DNA of 64,000 nucleotides from JAICYJ01 sp963797565. Its GTDB lineage: Bacteria > Actinomycetota > Thermoleophilia > Gaiellales > JAICJC01. The notes under the pieces were generated by a model. It had not been told where the DNA came from. It made no database searches and worked only from the letters and a program-made list of their open reading frames with translations. The stretch spans positions 20,361 to 84,360 of the forward strand of contig CAWCPM010000020.1 in the NCBI GenBank assembly GCA_963797565.1. The letters are read 5' to 3'. The stretch's first letter is position 1. Each line of letters starts with the position of its first letter. This document shows, one piece after another, positions 56,079 to 64,000 of the stretch. Made by a program: the position numbers and the translations under genes.

Positions 56079-57215
56079 TCAGGCCTGCGGCGGCGACAGG
56101 TCGGGCGCGAACTCAGGCAGGAACCGGCCGTCGCGGTAGATCAGCTCGCCGTCGGCGTGGATCTCGCCGCCCGAGCGCAGGTCGCAGACCATGTCCCAGT
56201 GCAGCCCGGAGCGGTTCGTGCTGCCCGACTCGGGATAGCCGGCGCCGACCGCCATGTGGCACGTGCCGCCGATCTTCTCGTCGAACAGGATCTGCTTGGT
56301 GAAGTCCTGCACGGCGTAGTTGGTGCCGATGGCGAACTCGCCCAGGACGGACGCGCCCTCGTCGATGGCGAGCATCTGTTGGAGCAGCTCCTGGCCGGCG
56401 GCCGCCTCGCTCTGCACCACTCGCCCGCCATCGAACCGCAGCCGCACATCCTCCACCTCACGGCCGCTGAAGATGGCCGGGAACGAGAACCGCACGTCGC
56501 CCTTGGTCTCGGTCTCGATCGGGCCGGTGAAGACCTCGCCGTCGGGGAAGTTGCGCTTGCCGTTGCAGGGAATCCACGTGCGGCCGGCCACGCCGACCGT
56601 GAGGTCGGTGTCCTCGGCCAGCACCCGCAGCGTGCGCACGCCGGACAGGCGGTCGGCGATGGCGCCCAGCTGCTCGGCGAAGCCACGCCAGGCCGCCACC
56701 GGGTCGGGGAGGTGCAGCCAGCCGGCCCGGTAGACGAAGTCCTCGTAGGCGGCGAGCGACATGTCGGCGTCCTGCGCGAACGCCTGGCACGGATAGGCGG
56801 TCACGCACCAGCGCAGCTCCTTGGCGGCCGACCGCCGCATGTACAGCTCCATCAGCGGCGCCCGTGATTCCTGCACTGCGGCCACCCTGGCCGGATCGAC
56901 GCCGGATAGCTCGCGCGTGTTCCAGGCCGAGTGGATCGCGACCCGCAGGTCGATCGCCGCCATCTCCGGCATCGCGCTCGGAAGCAGCGTCGTCAGCTGC
57001 TCCTCGGCCGCCTCAGACAGGAAGGCCAGCTGCGTGCCCTCGGCGGCCACCCGCACCCGCGGCAGCGCGCCCATCTCCAGCGCGCGCTTCACGATCTCCA
57101 GTACCAGCGGTTCCGCCAGCGCCGGCGTCTCGATCAGCATCAGCTGCCCCGGCTCGACCTGCAGCGAGTACTCGCAGATCACCTGCGCCAGGCTCTCCAG
57201 CCGCCGGTCGCTCAC
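56079..57215 (-). CDS. M29-family aminopeptidase (first copy)
   Basis: A leucyl-type zinc/cobalt aminopeptidase of 378 residues. Metal-site segments are in VLGEFAIGTNYAV, DEKIGGTCHMAVGAGYP, and the final SGLHWDMVCDLRSGGEIHAD, the standard M29 C-terminal pattern. The N-terminal half (SLQVEPGQLMLIETPALAEP) is the typical alpha/beta domain. It overlaps the upstream M29 paralogue by four bases and is the last gene of the four-gene operon with DUF1611 and the epimerase. That context suggests cytosolic peptide turnover. Confidence 0.9.
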   Translation of the reverse strand: MSDRRLESLAQVICEYSLQVEPGQLMLIETPALAEPLVLEIVKRALEMGALPRVRVAAEGTQLAFLSEAAEEQLTTLLPSAMPEMAAIDLRVAIHSAWNTRELSGVDPARVAAVQESRAPLMELYMRRSAAKELRWCVTAYPCQAFAQDADMSLAAYEDFVYRAGWLHLPDPVAAWRGFAEQLGAIADRLSGVRTLRVLAEDTDLTVGVAGRTWIPCNGKRNFPDGEVFTGPIETETKGDVRFSFPAIFSGREVEDVRLRFDGGRVVQSEAAAGQELLQQMLAIDEGASVLGEFAIGTNYAVQDFTKQILFDEKIGGTCHMAVGAGYPESGSTNRSGLHWDMVCDLRSGGEIHADGELIYRDGRFLPEFAPDLSPPQA

Positions 57216-58312
57216 AGGAACCGTCCGTCGCGCGCGATCAGCTCGCCGTCGCCGTAGACCTCGCCCGCGGAGCGCAGGTCGCAGACGATATCCCAGTGCA
57301 GCCCCGACCGGTTGGTGCCGCCGGCCTCGGGGAAGGATGCCCCCAGCGCCACGTGAGCGGTGCCGCCGATCTTCTCGTCGAAGGCCACGTTGCGCGTGCT
57401 CTGCTGGATCTCGTCGTTCATGCCGAATGCCACCTCGCCCAGGTAACGCGAGCCGTCATCCATGTCCAGCATCCCCTCCAGGAACTCCCGGCCGCGGCTG
57501 GCCTCGTGGCGCACCACCCGTCCGTCCTCGAACCACAGCCGCACGCCACCGAACTCGCGCCCGTTGTACGTCGCGTCAAAGCTGAAGCTGATGTGCCCGC
57601 GGGTCAGCTCGTGCCGGGGGCTGGTGTAGACCTCGCCGTCGGGGAAGTTCTCGCGCCCGTCGGCGTTCAACCACGTGCGGCCGGACACGTCGACCACCAG
57701 GTCGGTGTCCGCCGCCACGATCCGCAGCTCCGAGATCCGCGCCAGCCGTTCGATCACCTGGGCCTGACGGGCCGACTGGTCGCGCCAGAACGCGACCGGA
57801 TCGGGGTCGTCCACGTGGCACGCGCCGAACACGAACTGCTCGAACGCGCCGAACGACATGCCGGCATCCTGGGCGAAGCCGCGTGTCGGCAGGGCCACCC
57901 CGCACCAGCGGATCTCGCCGGAGGCGACGCGCTCGAAGAAGCTGTCGGACAGCGCACGGCGCGAGCGCGACCACAGCGCCTGGCGGTCAGGCGGCACGGC
58001 GCTCAGGTAGCGGGTGTTGGCGTCCGCCCAGATCGTGAGCGTCTTGTCCGGCACCTCCGACTCCAGCCGGTCGAGCTCGGTCACCGTGGACAGCTGCTCG
58101 TCGGAGCCCATCGAGAGGATCGCCGCCTCCACCGAGGGCAGCGTCGGCCGCAGCATCGGATGGGCGCCGAGCCGGGTCAGCTCGCGGGTGACGGCGACGA
58201 AGAACGGCGCCTCGGTCGCGGGGCCGTGGACGCGCACGACATCGCCGGGCTGCACCTCCAGGGAGTACCGGCACAGGATCGAGGCGAGCGCTTCCAGACG
58301 GGCGGCGGACAC
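57212..58312 (-). CDS. M29-family aminopeptidase (second copy)
   Basis: A paralogue of the adjacent gene (366 residues) with the same layout: LEVQPGDVVRVHGPATEAPF, the middle FPDGEVYTSPRHELTRG and LGEVAFGMNDEIQ, then DEKIGGTAHVALGASFPEAG and SGLHWDIVCDLRSAGEVYGD. The two copies are clearly related but not recent duplicates, since many positions differ. It lies 12 bases after the DUF1611 stop and overlaps the next M29 gene. Tandem M29 genes suggest different peptide specificities. Confidence 0.88.
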   Translation of the reverse strand: MSAARLEALASILCRYSLEVQPGDVVRVHGPATEAPFFVAVTRELTRLGAHPMLRPTLPSVEAAILSMGSDEQLSTVTELDRLESEVPDKTLTIWADANTRYLSAVPPDRQALWSRSRRALSDSFFERVASGEIRWCGVALPTRGFAQDAGMSFGAFEQFVFGACHVDDPDPVAFWRDQSARQAQVIERLARISELRIVAADTDLVVDVSGRTWLNADGRENFPDGEVYTSPRHELTRGHISFSFDATYNGREFGGVRLWFEDGRVVRHEASRGREFLEGMLDMDDGSRYLGEVAFGMNDEIQQSTRNVAFDEKIGGTAHVALGASFPEAGGTNRSGLHWDIVCDLRSAGEVYGDGELIARDGRFL

Positions 58313-58323
58313 GACGCGGAAGG

Positions 58324-59373
58324 TTACCCGGAGCGTGCGGCCAGAACCGCGTCCAGCAGGCGGCCGGCACCGTACCTGACCGGGTCGTCGGCCGGCAGCC
58401 CGGTCTGCTCCGTGGCGGCGGCGATCGCCGCGCGGGCCTCGTCGTCGCCCATGTGGTTGGTCTTCAGCGAGACGGCAACGACCGGCGCCGGCCGCACGTA
58501 GCCGGCCATCCGCTGGTAGTCGTCGATCAGCTGCGGGAGCGGCGCGATGGGCGGGCCGTCGGGCATGTCCAGGTGCGTGCGGCCCGCCTCGTGCACCAGG
58601 ATCTGCGCGTGTGGGGCCGAGCCGTGCAGCAGGCCCAGGGTGACTCCCGAGTAGGCGGGATGGCTGATCGAGCCCTGGCCCTCGATCCAGAGGATGGCAC
58701 CGGCTCCCGCCCGCTCCCGCCCTTCCAGCACCAGCCGCTCGCTGGCCCCGGCCACGAAGTCGGACACCACCTCGTCCACGGCGATGCCCCAGCCGGCGAT
58801 GGCGATGCCGGTCTGGCCGGTGGGCACGAAGCCGCTGGCCAGGCCGCGCCGCCGCGCCTCCAGGTCGAGCTCCAGGCAGACGGTCATCTTGCCGAGGGCG
58901 CAGTCGCTGCCGACGGTGGCGATCACGTGCGCGTCCACGGTCAGGTTGCGGCCCGTGGGCACGTCCAGCCCGGCCGGCGGGCGGCGCAGGTCGCGGAGCT
59001 CGACGCCGTGTTTCGCGGCTGCGGCGGCCAGCTCGGGGTCGTCGCCGAGGAAGTCGTGCAGGCCGCTCTCGACGTCCAGGCCGGCCTCGATCGATCGCAT
59101 GATCGCCGCTCGCCAGTGGTCGGGCAGCTTGCCGCCGGCCGGCGCGATGCCGATCAAAAGCACGGTCGGCCGCAGCGCCAGCGCCTGGTCGACGCCGGCC
59201 ACCACCGGCACGTCCGAGTCGAGGCCGGGGATGTGGTCGCGCACGCGTGAGCCGGCGCGGGTGGAGTCGATCACCGCCACCACCGGGTCGGCGCCGTAGC
59301 GGAGCACGCCGGTGGCGGTCTTGGCGTCGCCCTCCGAGAAGCCGCCCTCGGCAAGGATCGCGATCGCGGTCAC
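58324..59373 (-). CDS. DUF1611 (DgcN-like) protein
   Basis: A protein of 349 residues. The N-terminal Rossmann-like DUF1611_N (VVAVIDSTRAGSRVRDHIPG) precedes a P-loop-like C-terminal domain with GSDCALGKMT (155-164) and LWIEGQGSISHPAYSGV. In marine Pseudoalteromonas the DUF1611 protein DgcN acetylates D-glutamate with acetyl-CoA, and its partner DgcA, an epimerase-family protein, racemises the product. Here an epimerase gene overlaps this one (ATGA) on the upstream side, matching that pair. The specific substrate in this organism is inference. Confidence 0.85.
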   Translation of the reverse strand: MTAIAILAEGGFSEGDAKTATGVLRYGADPVVAVIDSTRAGSRVRDHIPGLDSDVPVVAGVDQALALRPTVLLIGIAPAGGKLPDHWRAAIMRSIEAGLDVESGLHDFLGDDPELAAAAAKHGVELRDLRRPPAGLDVPTGRNLTVDAHVIATVGSDCALGKMTVCLELDLEARRRGLASGFVPTGQTGIAIAGWGIAVDEVVSDFVAGASERLVLEGRERAGAGAILWIEGQGSISHPAYSGVTLGLLHGSAPHAQILVHEAGRTHLDMPDGPPIAPLPQLIDDYQRMAGYVRPAPVVAVSLKTNHMGDDEARAAIAAATEQTGLPADDPVRYGAGRLLDAVLAARSG

Positions 59374-60392
59374 GGCCAGGGCTCCAGCGGCGTCACGCCC
59401 AGGCCGGGCAGGTCGCTCGGCAGCACGGCGCCCTCGGCGAAGCCGAGTCCCTCGAACGCGTCGTTGGCATTCAGGAGGTGACCGTCCAGGTCGACGACGT
59501 CGACCAGCGGCGACAGCTGCACGGCGGCCGCGATGCCCAGCGAGGTCTCGTTCATGCAGCCCAGCATCACGGTCAGGTCGAGCGCGCGAGCCGCGTGGAT
59601 CATGCGGTGCGCCTCACGGATGCCGCCCGACTTGGTGAGCTTGATGTTGACGCCGTCGGCGAGGCCGGCCGCGCGGCCGACGTCCGGCAGGGTGTGGCAG
59701 CTCTCGTCCAGCACGATCGGGATCGGCAGTCGGGCTGCGTGCAGCTCGCGGTAGCCGTCGGCGTTGTCGTCGTGCAGCGGCTGCTCGATCAGCTCGACGT
59801 TCAGCGCCACCAGCTCCGGGCAGATCTCCTTCGTGAACTCGACCGACCAGGCCTCGTTGGCGTCGACGCGGATGAGTGCGTTCGGGGCCTCGGCCCGCAC
59901 CGCGCGCACCCGTTCGAGATCGCCGGGCCCGCCCACCTTGATCTTGAGGGCGTGGTAGCCCGACGCACGACGGGCCCGGTCGGCGGTGCCCTCGAGCGTG
60001 TCGATGCTGATCGTGTAGGACGTCGGCGGCGGGGCCGGGTCGAGGCCGAACATGCGCCAGACGGGCAGGCCGCAGAGCTTGCCGGCGAGGTCGTGCAGGG
60101 CTCCGTCGATCGCGCACTTGGCGGCCATCTCGCCGGGCAGTGCGTTGACGCGCCCCAGCGCCGACTCCAGGGCGAACGGGTCGTCGCCGAGCAGCGGTGC
60201 GGCCAGTTCGAAGAAGGCGAGCGCGCTCTGGCAACTCTCGCCGTAGCGTTCGTCAGGAGCACCCTCGCCGTAGCCGATCACGCCGTCGTGCGAGATCGCG
60301 ATCTGGACGATGTCGGACTCGGTGTCGGCGCCGCGCGAGATCACGAACGGCTCGGCCAGTTCAACGGTGAAGATGCGCGAGGCGATTTCCAC
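59370..60392 (-). CDS. Dipeptide/N-acyl amino acid epimerase of the enolase superfamily
   Basis: A protein of 340 residues with the full muconate-lactonising subgroup catalytic set: the KxK pair K150/K152 (HALKIKVGG), metal ligands D177 (RVDANEAW), E203 (IEQP) and D229 (LDESC), and the second lysine pair K251/K254 (NIKLTKSGG). This fits L-Ala-D/L-Glu epimerases and DgcA. It is the first gene of the operon epimerase-DUF1611-M29-M29. tRNA-Arg starts 59 bases upstream, in the opposite direction. The choice between murein-peptide recycling and D-glutamate use is open. Confidence 0.9.
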   Translation of the reverse strand: MEIASRIFTVELAEPFVISRGADTESDIVQIAISHDGVIGYGEGAPDERYGESCQSALAFFELAAPLLGDDPFALESALGRVNALPGEMAAKCAIDGALHDLAGKLCGLPVWRMFGLDPAPPPTSYTISIDTLEGTADRARRASGYHALKIKVGGPGDLERVRAVRAEAPNALIRVDANEAWSVEFTKEICPELVALNVELIEQPLHDDNADGYRELHAARLPIPIVLDESCHTLPDVGRAAGLADGVNIKLTKSGGIREAHRMIHAARALDLTVMLGCMNETSLGIAAAVQLSPLVDVVDLDGHLLNANDAFEGLGFAEGAVLPSDLPGLGVTPLEPWP

Positions 60393-60451
60393 GCGGGCGA
60401 GCCTACCCCATGCGTCGGTGGCGATCGGCCCGGCGGTAGACTGACCACCTC

Positions 60452-60524
60452 GCGCCTGTAGCTCAGGGGATAGAGCGTGCGCCTCCGGAGCGCAAGGTCG
60501 TAGGTTCGATTCCTACCAGGCGCA
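60452..60524 (+). tRNA. tRNA-Arg (anticodon CCG)
   Basis: A complete cloverleaf of 73 bases. The acceptor arm GCGCCTG pairs with CAGGCGC, discriminator A. The D arm is GCTCAGGGGATAGAGC. The anticodon arm has stem TGCGC/GCGCA and the loop CTCCGGA, giving CCG (reads CGG). The T arm is GTAGGTTCGATTCCTAC. CCA is not encoded. It is the only tRNA in the window. No repeat of its 3' end is seen downstream. Confidence 0.97.
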
Positions 60525-60561
60525 TCTTGCCACCACTGCAGAGCCGGCCGCGTATCGCTCG

Positions 60562-61008
60562 CTACGCCGTGTTGGGCCGCCTTCGGTCTGGCTGTCGTCG
60601 GTCGGCACAGATCGGGTCGAGCTGCTGCATCAGCACGAGCGCGTCGAGACCTACCCCAGTCCTGCGAGCGATGCGGGCATCGCCGAACCGGATGATCTCG
60701 ATCAGCTGCCACTCGACACTCTTGCCGGCCGCAGGTTCATGCCGATACAGTCGCCTGAGTGCGTTCCGTCCCGCGAACACGCGCGACGACCTTGTCACGC
60801 TAACGAGGACGTCGAGTGGCTCCATCTGCAGATCGGGAAACGCCGCCCGGTACATGCGGAAGAGCTGCTTGACCCCTCCCTCGTCGGTTCGAGCCCAGGT
60901 GTCTCGTCGTGCTCGACGAAGTCGTCCGCCACAGATCGCCAAACCCGTCGATATCTCCCGCACTGATCAGCTCGACATGCGCCTCATGGTGGACGCATGA
61001 TCCATCGT
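60562..61008 (-). pseudogene. SnoaL-like/ester-cyclase protein, broken by several frame changes
   Basis: Readable SnoaL pieces lie in different frames: HVELISAGDIDGFGDL, then ADDFVEHDETPG, then GVKQLFRMYRAAFPDLQMEP and EWQLIEIIRFGDARI with the ending LGLDALVLMQQ-like LDALVLMQQL. SnoaL proteins are small cone-shaped cyclases or ligand binders. At least two or three indels separate the pieces. Given the error pattern of the window this may be an intact gene with bad bases, but the density here is high, so true decay is also possible. The start is uncertain. The rest of the 60525-61164 stretch holds no other clear gene. Confidence 0.55.
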
Positions 61009-61164
61009 TCCTCTTCGCGGTCGAAGGCCACGATCATACGCGACGAGCACCCTTGCACGCGCAGATAGTGCCTCTCACGACCGTCAGAGCTCGATCCGCG
61101 GCTGTCGTGTTTTCGGGTATGACACCTGAAGACCGGAATGGCAGCCAGGACAAGGAGGCATGCG

Positions 61165-61500
61165 ATGACGCGGTACCTGATTTCATTCCCCAACGACGCG
61201 ATGGATTACATCCCCGAGGAGGAGGGGCCCGACGTCGCGGATGCCGCTCACGCGGTGGTCCAGGAAGCCAAGGACGCCGGCGTCTTCGTGTTCGCCGGCG
61301 GGCTGTCCGAGGACGTTGATCCCGTCACGGTGGCCGGTGACGGGACGGCCACCGCCGGCTCCTACCCACTGGGAGGCATGACCATCATCGACGTGCCCTC
61401 ACGGGACGCGGCCTTGGAATGGGCCTCGAAGATCGCCACCGCCTGCCGCTGTCCACAAGACGTCAGCGCGTTCGGGGTCGATCCGGCGGTGGGCAACTGA
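61165..61500 (+). CDS. YCII-related (DGPF-type) protein
   Basis: The ATG at 61165 follows a good AAGGAGG site. A protein of 111 residues: MTRYLISFPNDAMDYIPEEE, then DAGVFVFAGGLSEDVDPVTV and GGMTIIDVPSRDAALEWASK. That is the DGPF/YCII dimeric alpha-beta barrel pattern, commonly seen beside ECF sigma factors and SnoaL proteins, though no sigma factor is present here. It is intact. The function of the family is unknown. Confidence 0.82.
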   Translation: MTRYLISFPNDAMDYIPEEEGPDVADAAHAVVQEAKDAGVFVFAGGLSEDVDPVTVAGDGTATAGSYPLGGMTIIDVPSRDAALEWASKIATACRCPQDVSAFGVDPAVGN

Positions 61501-61564
61501 TCCACGGCCACCGCTCCGGCACCCAAAGTCGGCACGACGTGCCCGCAGTGGTAGCCTCGGGGCG

Positions 61565-62302
61565 ATGTTCGACCACGTGGGGATAGCCGTGTCCGACCTC
61601 GCCGCGTCCGAGCGCTTCTACCGCACCGTGCTCTCCGTGCTCGGCGTCGAGCCGAGCCACGCGGACGCCGAGCTGGTCGAGTGGGAGGACTGGGACGTCG
61701 GCCCGGTCGACCGCGAGCACTCGCTGACCCGCGGCCTGCACGTCGGCTTCCGCGCGCCCGACCGCGCGGCCGTCGACGCCTTCTGGCAGGCCGGGATCGA
61801 CGCCGGTCATCCGAGCGACGGCGCACCCGGGCCGCGCACGGCCTACGGTCCCGATTACTACGGCGCCTTCCTGCTCGATCCGGACGGCAACAGCGTCGAG
61901 GCGGTTCACGCCGAACGCGAGCGCCCCGTGCCCGACGGCTGCATCGACCACCTGCGGTTCCGCGTCCGCGACCCGCAGGCGTCGCGGCGCTTCTACATGA
62001 CGGTCGCGCCGTACGCCGGGCTGCGCCTCGCACACGACGAGCCTGACCGCGTGCGGTTCTCCGGCCCCGACTTCTCCTTCTCGCTCGTGCGCGACGAGCG
62101 CCCGCTCACCGAGCACGTCCACCTCGCCTTCCCCACGGACGCGGACGCCACGGTGCGGGCCTTCCACGCCGCCGCGCTGGACGCGGGCTACGAGGACCAC
62201 GGCGCCCCCGGCGAGCGCCTCGTGTACCACCCGGGCTACTACGGCGCCTTCGTGCTCGACCCTGACGGCCACAACGTCGAGGTCGTCAACCACAACCGCT
62301 GA
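61565..62302 (+). CDS. Two-domain VOC (glyoxalase-like) protein
   Basis: A protein of 245 residues with two tandem VOC domains. The first (1-120) begins MFDHVGIAVSDLAASERFYR and ends LLDPDGNSVEAVHAER. The second (about 125-245) begins CIDHLRFRVRDPQASRRFYM and ends FVLDPDGHNVEVVNHNR. Both halves keep the first His and the last Glu expected of metal ligands, so each may bind a metal. Double-VOC proteins serve as dioxygenases or lyases. The substrate is not inferable. Confidence 0.85.
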   Translation: MFDHVGIAVSDLAASERFYRTVLSVLGVEPSHADAELVEWEDWDVGPVDREHSLTRGLHVGFRAPDRAAVDAFWQAGIDAGHPSDGAPGPRTAYGPDYYGAFLLDPDGNSVEAVHAERERPVPDGCIDHLRFRVRDPQASRRFYMTVAPYAGLRLAHDEPDRVRFSGPDFSFSLVRDERPLTEHVHLAFPTDADATVRAFHAAALDAGYEDHGAPGERLVYHPGYYGAFVLDPDGHNVEVVNHNR

Positions 62303-62311
62303 GCGCGCGCC

Positions 62312-63240
62312 TCAGGATTCCGGTCGCTCCCGAACGACGTCGGCCGCGCGTTTGTCGTCGCGCAACCCGAGGAAGCGCGGCTGACGCAGCCGACCTTCGC
62401 TCGTCCATTCGGCGAATCCGATCTGTGCGACAAGCTCAGGCCGCGTCCAGTGTGTTCCGGGCGGGACCGGCCGGGCATCGACGAACGGTGACTCGGGCGT
62501 CTCCAGCTGCGCGCAGCCGCGCGCCCAGCTTGCGCAGCGTCGCGACCGTGTAGCCGGTGCCGACCTTCCCGGCGTACCGGAGCCGATCGTCCTCGTAGTA
62601 GCCGACGAGCAACGCACCGAATTCGATCCGGCTGCCGCGGGGATCGGTGTACCCGCCGACCACCAGTTCCTGCTCCCACGCGCACTTCAGCTTCAACCAG
62701 TCCCTCGAGCGGCCGTGGGCGTAGGGCGCGTCAGCCCGCTTTGCGATCAGCCCCTCCCAGCCGGCGCGGCAGGCCTCGGCGAAGCGGCGCTGCGCGTCGC
62801 CGCGGAACGCATCGCTGAGCTGCAGGCCGTCGCGCGGACGAATGGCCCGCTCGAGGCGCGCGCGCCGTTCCAGCAGCGGTCGGCCTGTGAGATCCTCACC
62901 GTCGAGCTCGAGCAGGTCGAACACGCAGTAGACGACGGGGTACGCGGAGACGAGGTCTGCCGAAGGCGCCCGCACCCCGAGTCGCTGCTGCAGGCGACCG
63001 AACGACGTCTGTTCCCCGTCGAATGCGACGATCTCGCCGTCCAGTATGAGTTGACGGGCTCGTTGGGCCGAGACCGCAGCACGCACCTCCGGGTACCTGT
63101 CAGTGAGATTCGTTCCGCTACGCGACTCGAGCCGTACCTCGGACGCCGGTCTTCCACGCGACGCAGCGCTCGCCGTCGAACTTTCGTTCGAGCAGCCAGT
63201 CGTCGCCGAAATCACGGCGATCGCTCAGGGTTGCAAGCAT
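62312..63240 (-). CDS. ATP-dependent DNA ligase (LigD/LigC-type ligase domain), two frameshifts
   Basis: A nucleotidyltransferase plus OB-fold ligase. The adenylated lysine is K20 in ERKFDGERCVAWKTGV, counting from the ATG at 63240 (GTG at 63255 is an alternative). Next come LILDGEIVAFDGE, VYCVFDLLELDGEDL, EGLIAKRADAPYAHGRS and WLKLKCAWEQELVVGGYT, all typical motifs. The frame breaks at about 63150 (KTGV to VRLESRSGTNLT) and about 62510 (GARLRA to QLETPESPF). The protein ends in the ligase OB domain; no polymerase or nuclease domain and no ku gene are in the window. Confidence 0.82.
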
Positions 63241-63308
63241 CAACGCGAGCGGCACCCAGGCATCATCACCGAATATGCCCGCTTCGACTTGTCAGTCAGG
63301 CGTCGTGG

Positions 63309-63929
63309 TCAGCAGCAGCCATCGCTGCAAGCCTCGCCGCGCCAGGCTTCCCGGCCCTCCTGGACGGCGGCTGCCGCGATGACAAGTCCTGCGAGCGGGT
63401 CAGCCCACCACCATCCCAGGAGCGCGTTGGCGCCAAGGCCAACAAGGAGCGCGACGGACAGGTAGGCGCAAAGCATGTTCTGGCTACCCTCGCTCACAGT
63501 GGCGCGTGACCCGAGTTGGTGCCCGACGCGCCGCTTCGCACGCGCAAGGAGAGGCATCGTCGGCGCGGTCACCGCCGCCAGGCCGATGCCGACCCAGCTT
63601 GCCTCGGGGTGCGCTCCCCCGAACGCGCGGACGGACTCGATCACGACGTAGACCGCCAGCACGAAGAACGACAGCGCGATCATCTGCTGTGCTCGCCGCT
63701 CCGCCGACTCCGACGCCCCACGCCCCCCGGAGAACAGCCAGACGATCACGCCACCTGCGGCGAACTCGATCAGGCTGTCGATCCCGAAGGCCACGAGGGC
63801 GATCGAGCCTGCCGCGATCCCGGCACCCATGGCGATGGCGAACTCGATCAGGTGCCAGGCGTTGCCGCCCCAGGCGAGGCGTCGCGCTCGGCGCTCAAGA
63901 TGCAGTCGCGGATCGACGACCGTGGCCAT
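63309..63929 (-). CDS. CDF-like cation transporter
   Basis: A six-helix membrane protein of 206 residues. The helix-2 motif IALVAFGIDSLIEF has the Asp seen in cation-diffusion facilitators, and helix 5 has WWWADPLAGLVI with another Asp. There is a short cytoplasmic loop, and no long C-terminal cytoplasmic domain. The C-terminus ends GEACSDGCC, three Cys that could bind soft metals. It is shorter than classic CDF proteins, so transport direction and metal are open. It is intact and lies alone. Confidence 0.75.
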   Translation of the reverse strand: MATVVDPRLHLERRARRLAWGGNAWHLIEFAIAMGAGIAAGSIALVAFGIDSLIEFAAGGVIVWLFSGGRGASESAERRAQQMIALSFFVLAVYVVIESVRAFGGAHPEASWVGIGLAAVTAPTMPLLARAKRRVGHQLGSRATVSEGSQNMLCAYLSVALLVGLGANALLGWWWADPLAGLVIAAAAVQEGREAWRGEACSDGCC

Positions 63930-63963
63930 GACTCATGGTACGCCCGGATCTGAGGAGGGTGTC

Positions 63964-64000
63964 GTGCGCCGTCTACGGCTCCTTGCAGTGACGACGCACA
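63964..64000 (+). CDS. Possible start of a further gene, cut by the right edge
   Basis: A GTG at 63964 follows GAGGAGGG by four bases and opens a frame reading MRRLRLLAVTTH to the window end. Only 12 codons are visible. The basic-hydrophobic start could be the beginning of a signal peptide. It is a weak candidate, based on the ribosome-binding site alone. Confidence 0.3.
   Translation, partial: MRRLRLLAVTTH

Noticed and set aside
60984..61193. A 69-codon minus-strand frame (MGNEIRYRVIACLL)
   Set aside because: It overlaps the YCII gene start and the broken SnoaL start, and shows no family sequence. It is treated as chance.
60452..64000. An integrated element at tRNA-Arg
   Set aside because: I found no repeat of the tRNA 3' end and no integrase downstream within the window, so I do not call an island.

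Overview
The window is very G+C-rich bacterial chromosome with long open frames on both strands, GTG/TTG starts and stop/start overlaps. Several features point to Actinomycetota: mihF beside gmk and rpoZ, an F420-type (Ddn-like) reductase, the recX-recA-cinA-ftsK-rnj-dapA-dapB-M16-pnp-rpsO order, and Cheo-type LexA boxes. A deep lineage such as Thermoleophilia is my inference only. The window holds no rRNA, CRISPR array, prophage or IS transposase.

Layout. 1-2841: a two-component system (kinase heavily frameshifted) and a small secreted protein. 2925-16124, mostly minus strand: rny with a structured leader, SIMPL and VOC genes flanking a 168-bp inverted repeat, recX-recA with a LexA box, cinA, a RodZ-like gene, a DUF4269-membrane fusion, ftsK, rnj, dapA. 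16166-21896: MOSC and Ddn-like genes, dapB, an M16 peptidase, pnp, rpsO. 22078-23693: a UDP-glucuronate decarboxylase-like gene and an S51 peptidase. 23694-23978: a nested inverted-repeat element that supplies the end of ribF. 24907-34610: ribF-truB-nrnA-rbfA-DUF503 and infB-ylxR-nusA-rimP, preceded by a terminator in the leader and interrupted by a cation/proton antiporter and a GNAT fusion. 34741-41332: dtd, a TPR protein, TgpA/DUF58/MoxR and coaBC. 41387-51456: rpoZ, gmk, mihF and the pyr operon pyrR-B-C-carA-carB-pyrK-pyrD, with a PyrR-type leader and a 13-codon leader ORF. 51501-54660: two methyltransferases, a uracil-DNA-glycosylase-like protein, RNase Z. 54704-55206: a two-gene SOS operon under a double LexA operator, encoding a membrane LysM protein and a small unknown. 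55238-60392: a folP-like gene and an operon of two M29 aminopeptidases, DUF1611 and a dipeptide epimerase. 60452-60524: tRNA-Arg(CCG). 60525-64000: an accessory-looking stretch (broken SnoaL, YCII, double VOC, ATP-dependent ligase, CDF-like transporter).

How the genes work together. The DNA-damage theme (recA, recX, a LexA-controlled YneA/ChiZ-like division-inhibitor candidate) and the RNA-decay theme (rny, rnj, pnp, rnz, nrnA) dominate. Four leaders look regulated: rny, pnp, rimP-nusA and pyrR.

About a dozen conserved genes, including ftsK, pnp and coaBC, carry single-base frame breaks, often at short homopolymers. This looks like uncorrected assembly indels more than gene decay, so interrupted genes are annotated as one CDS.
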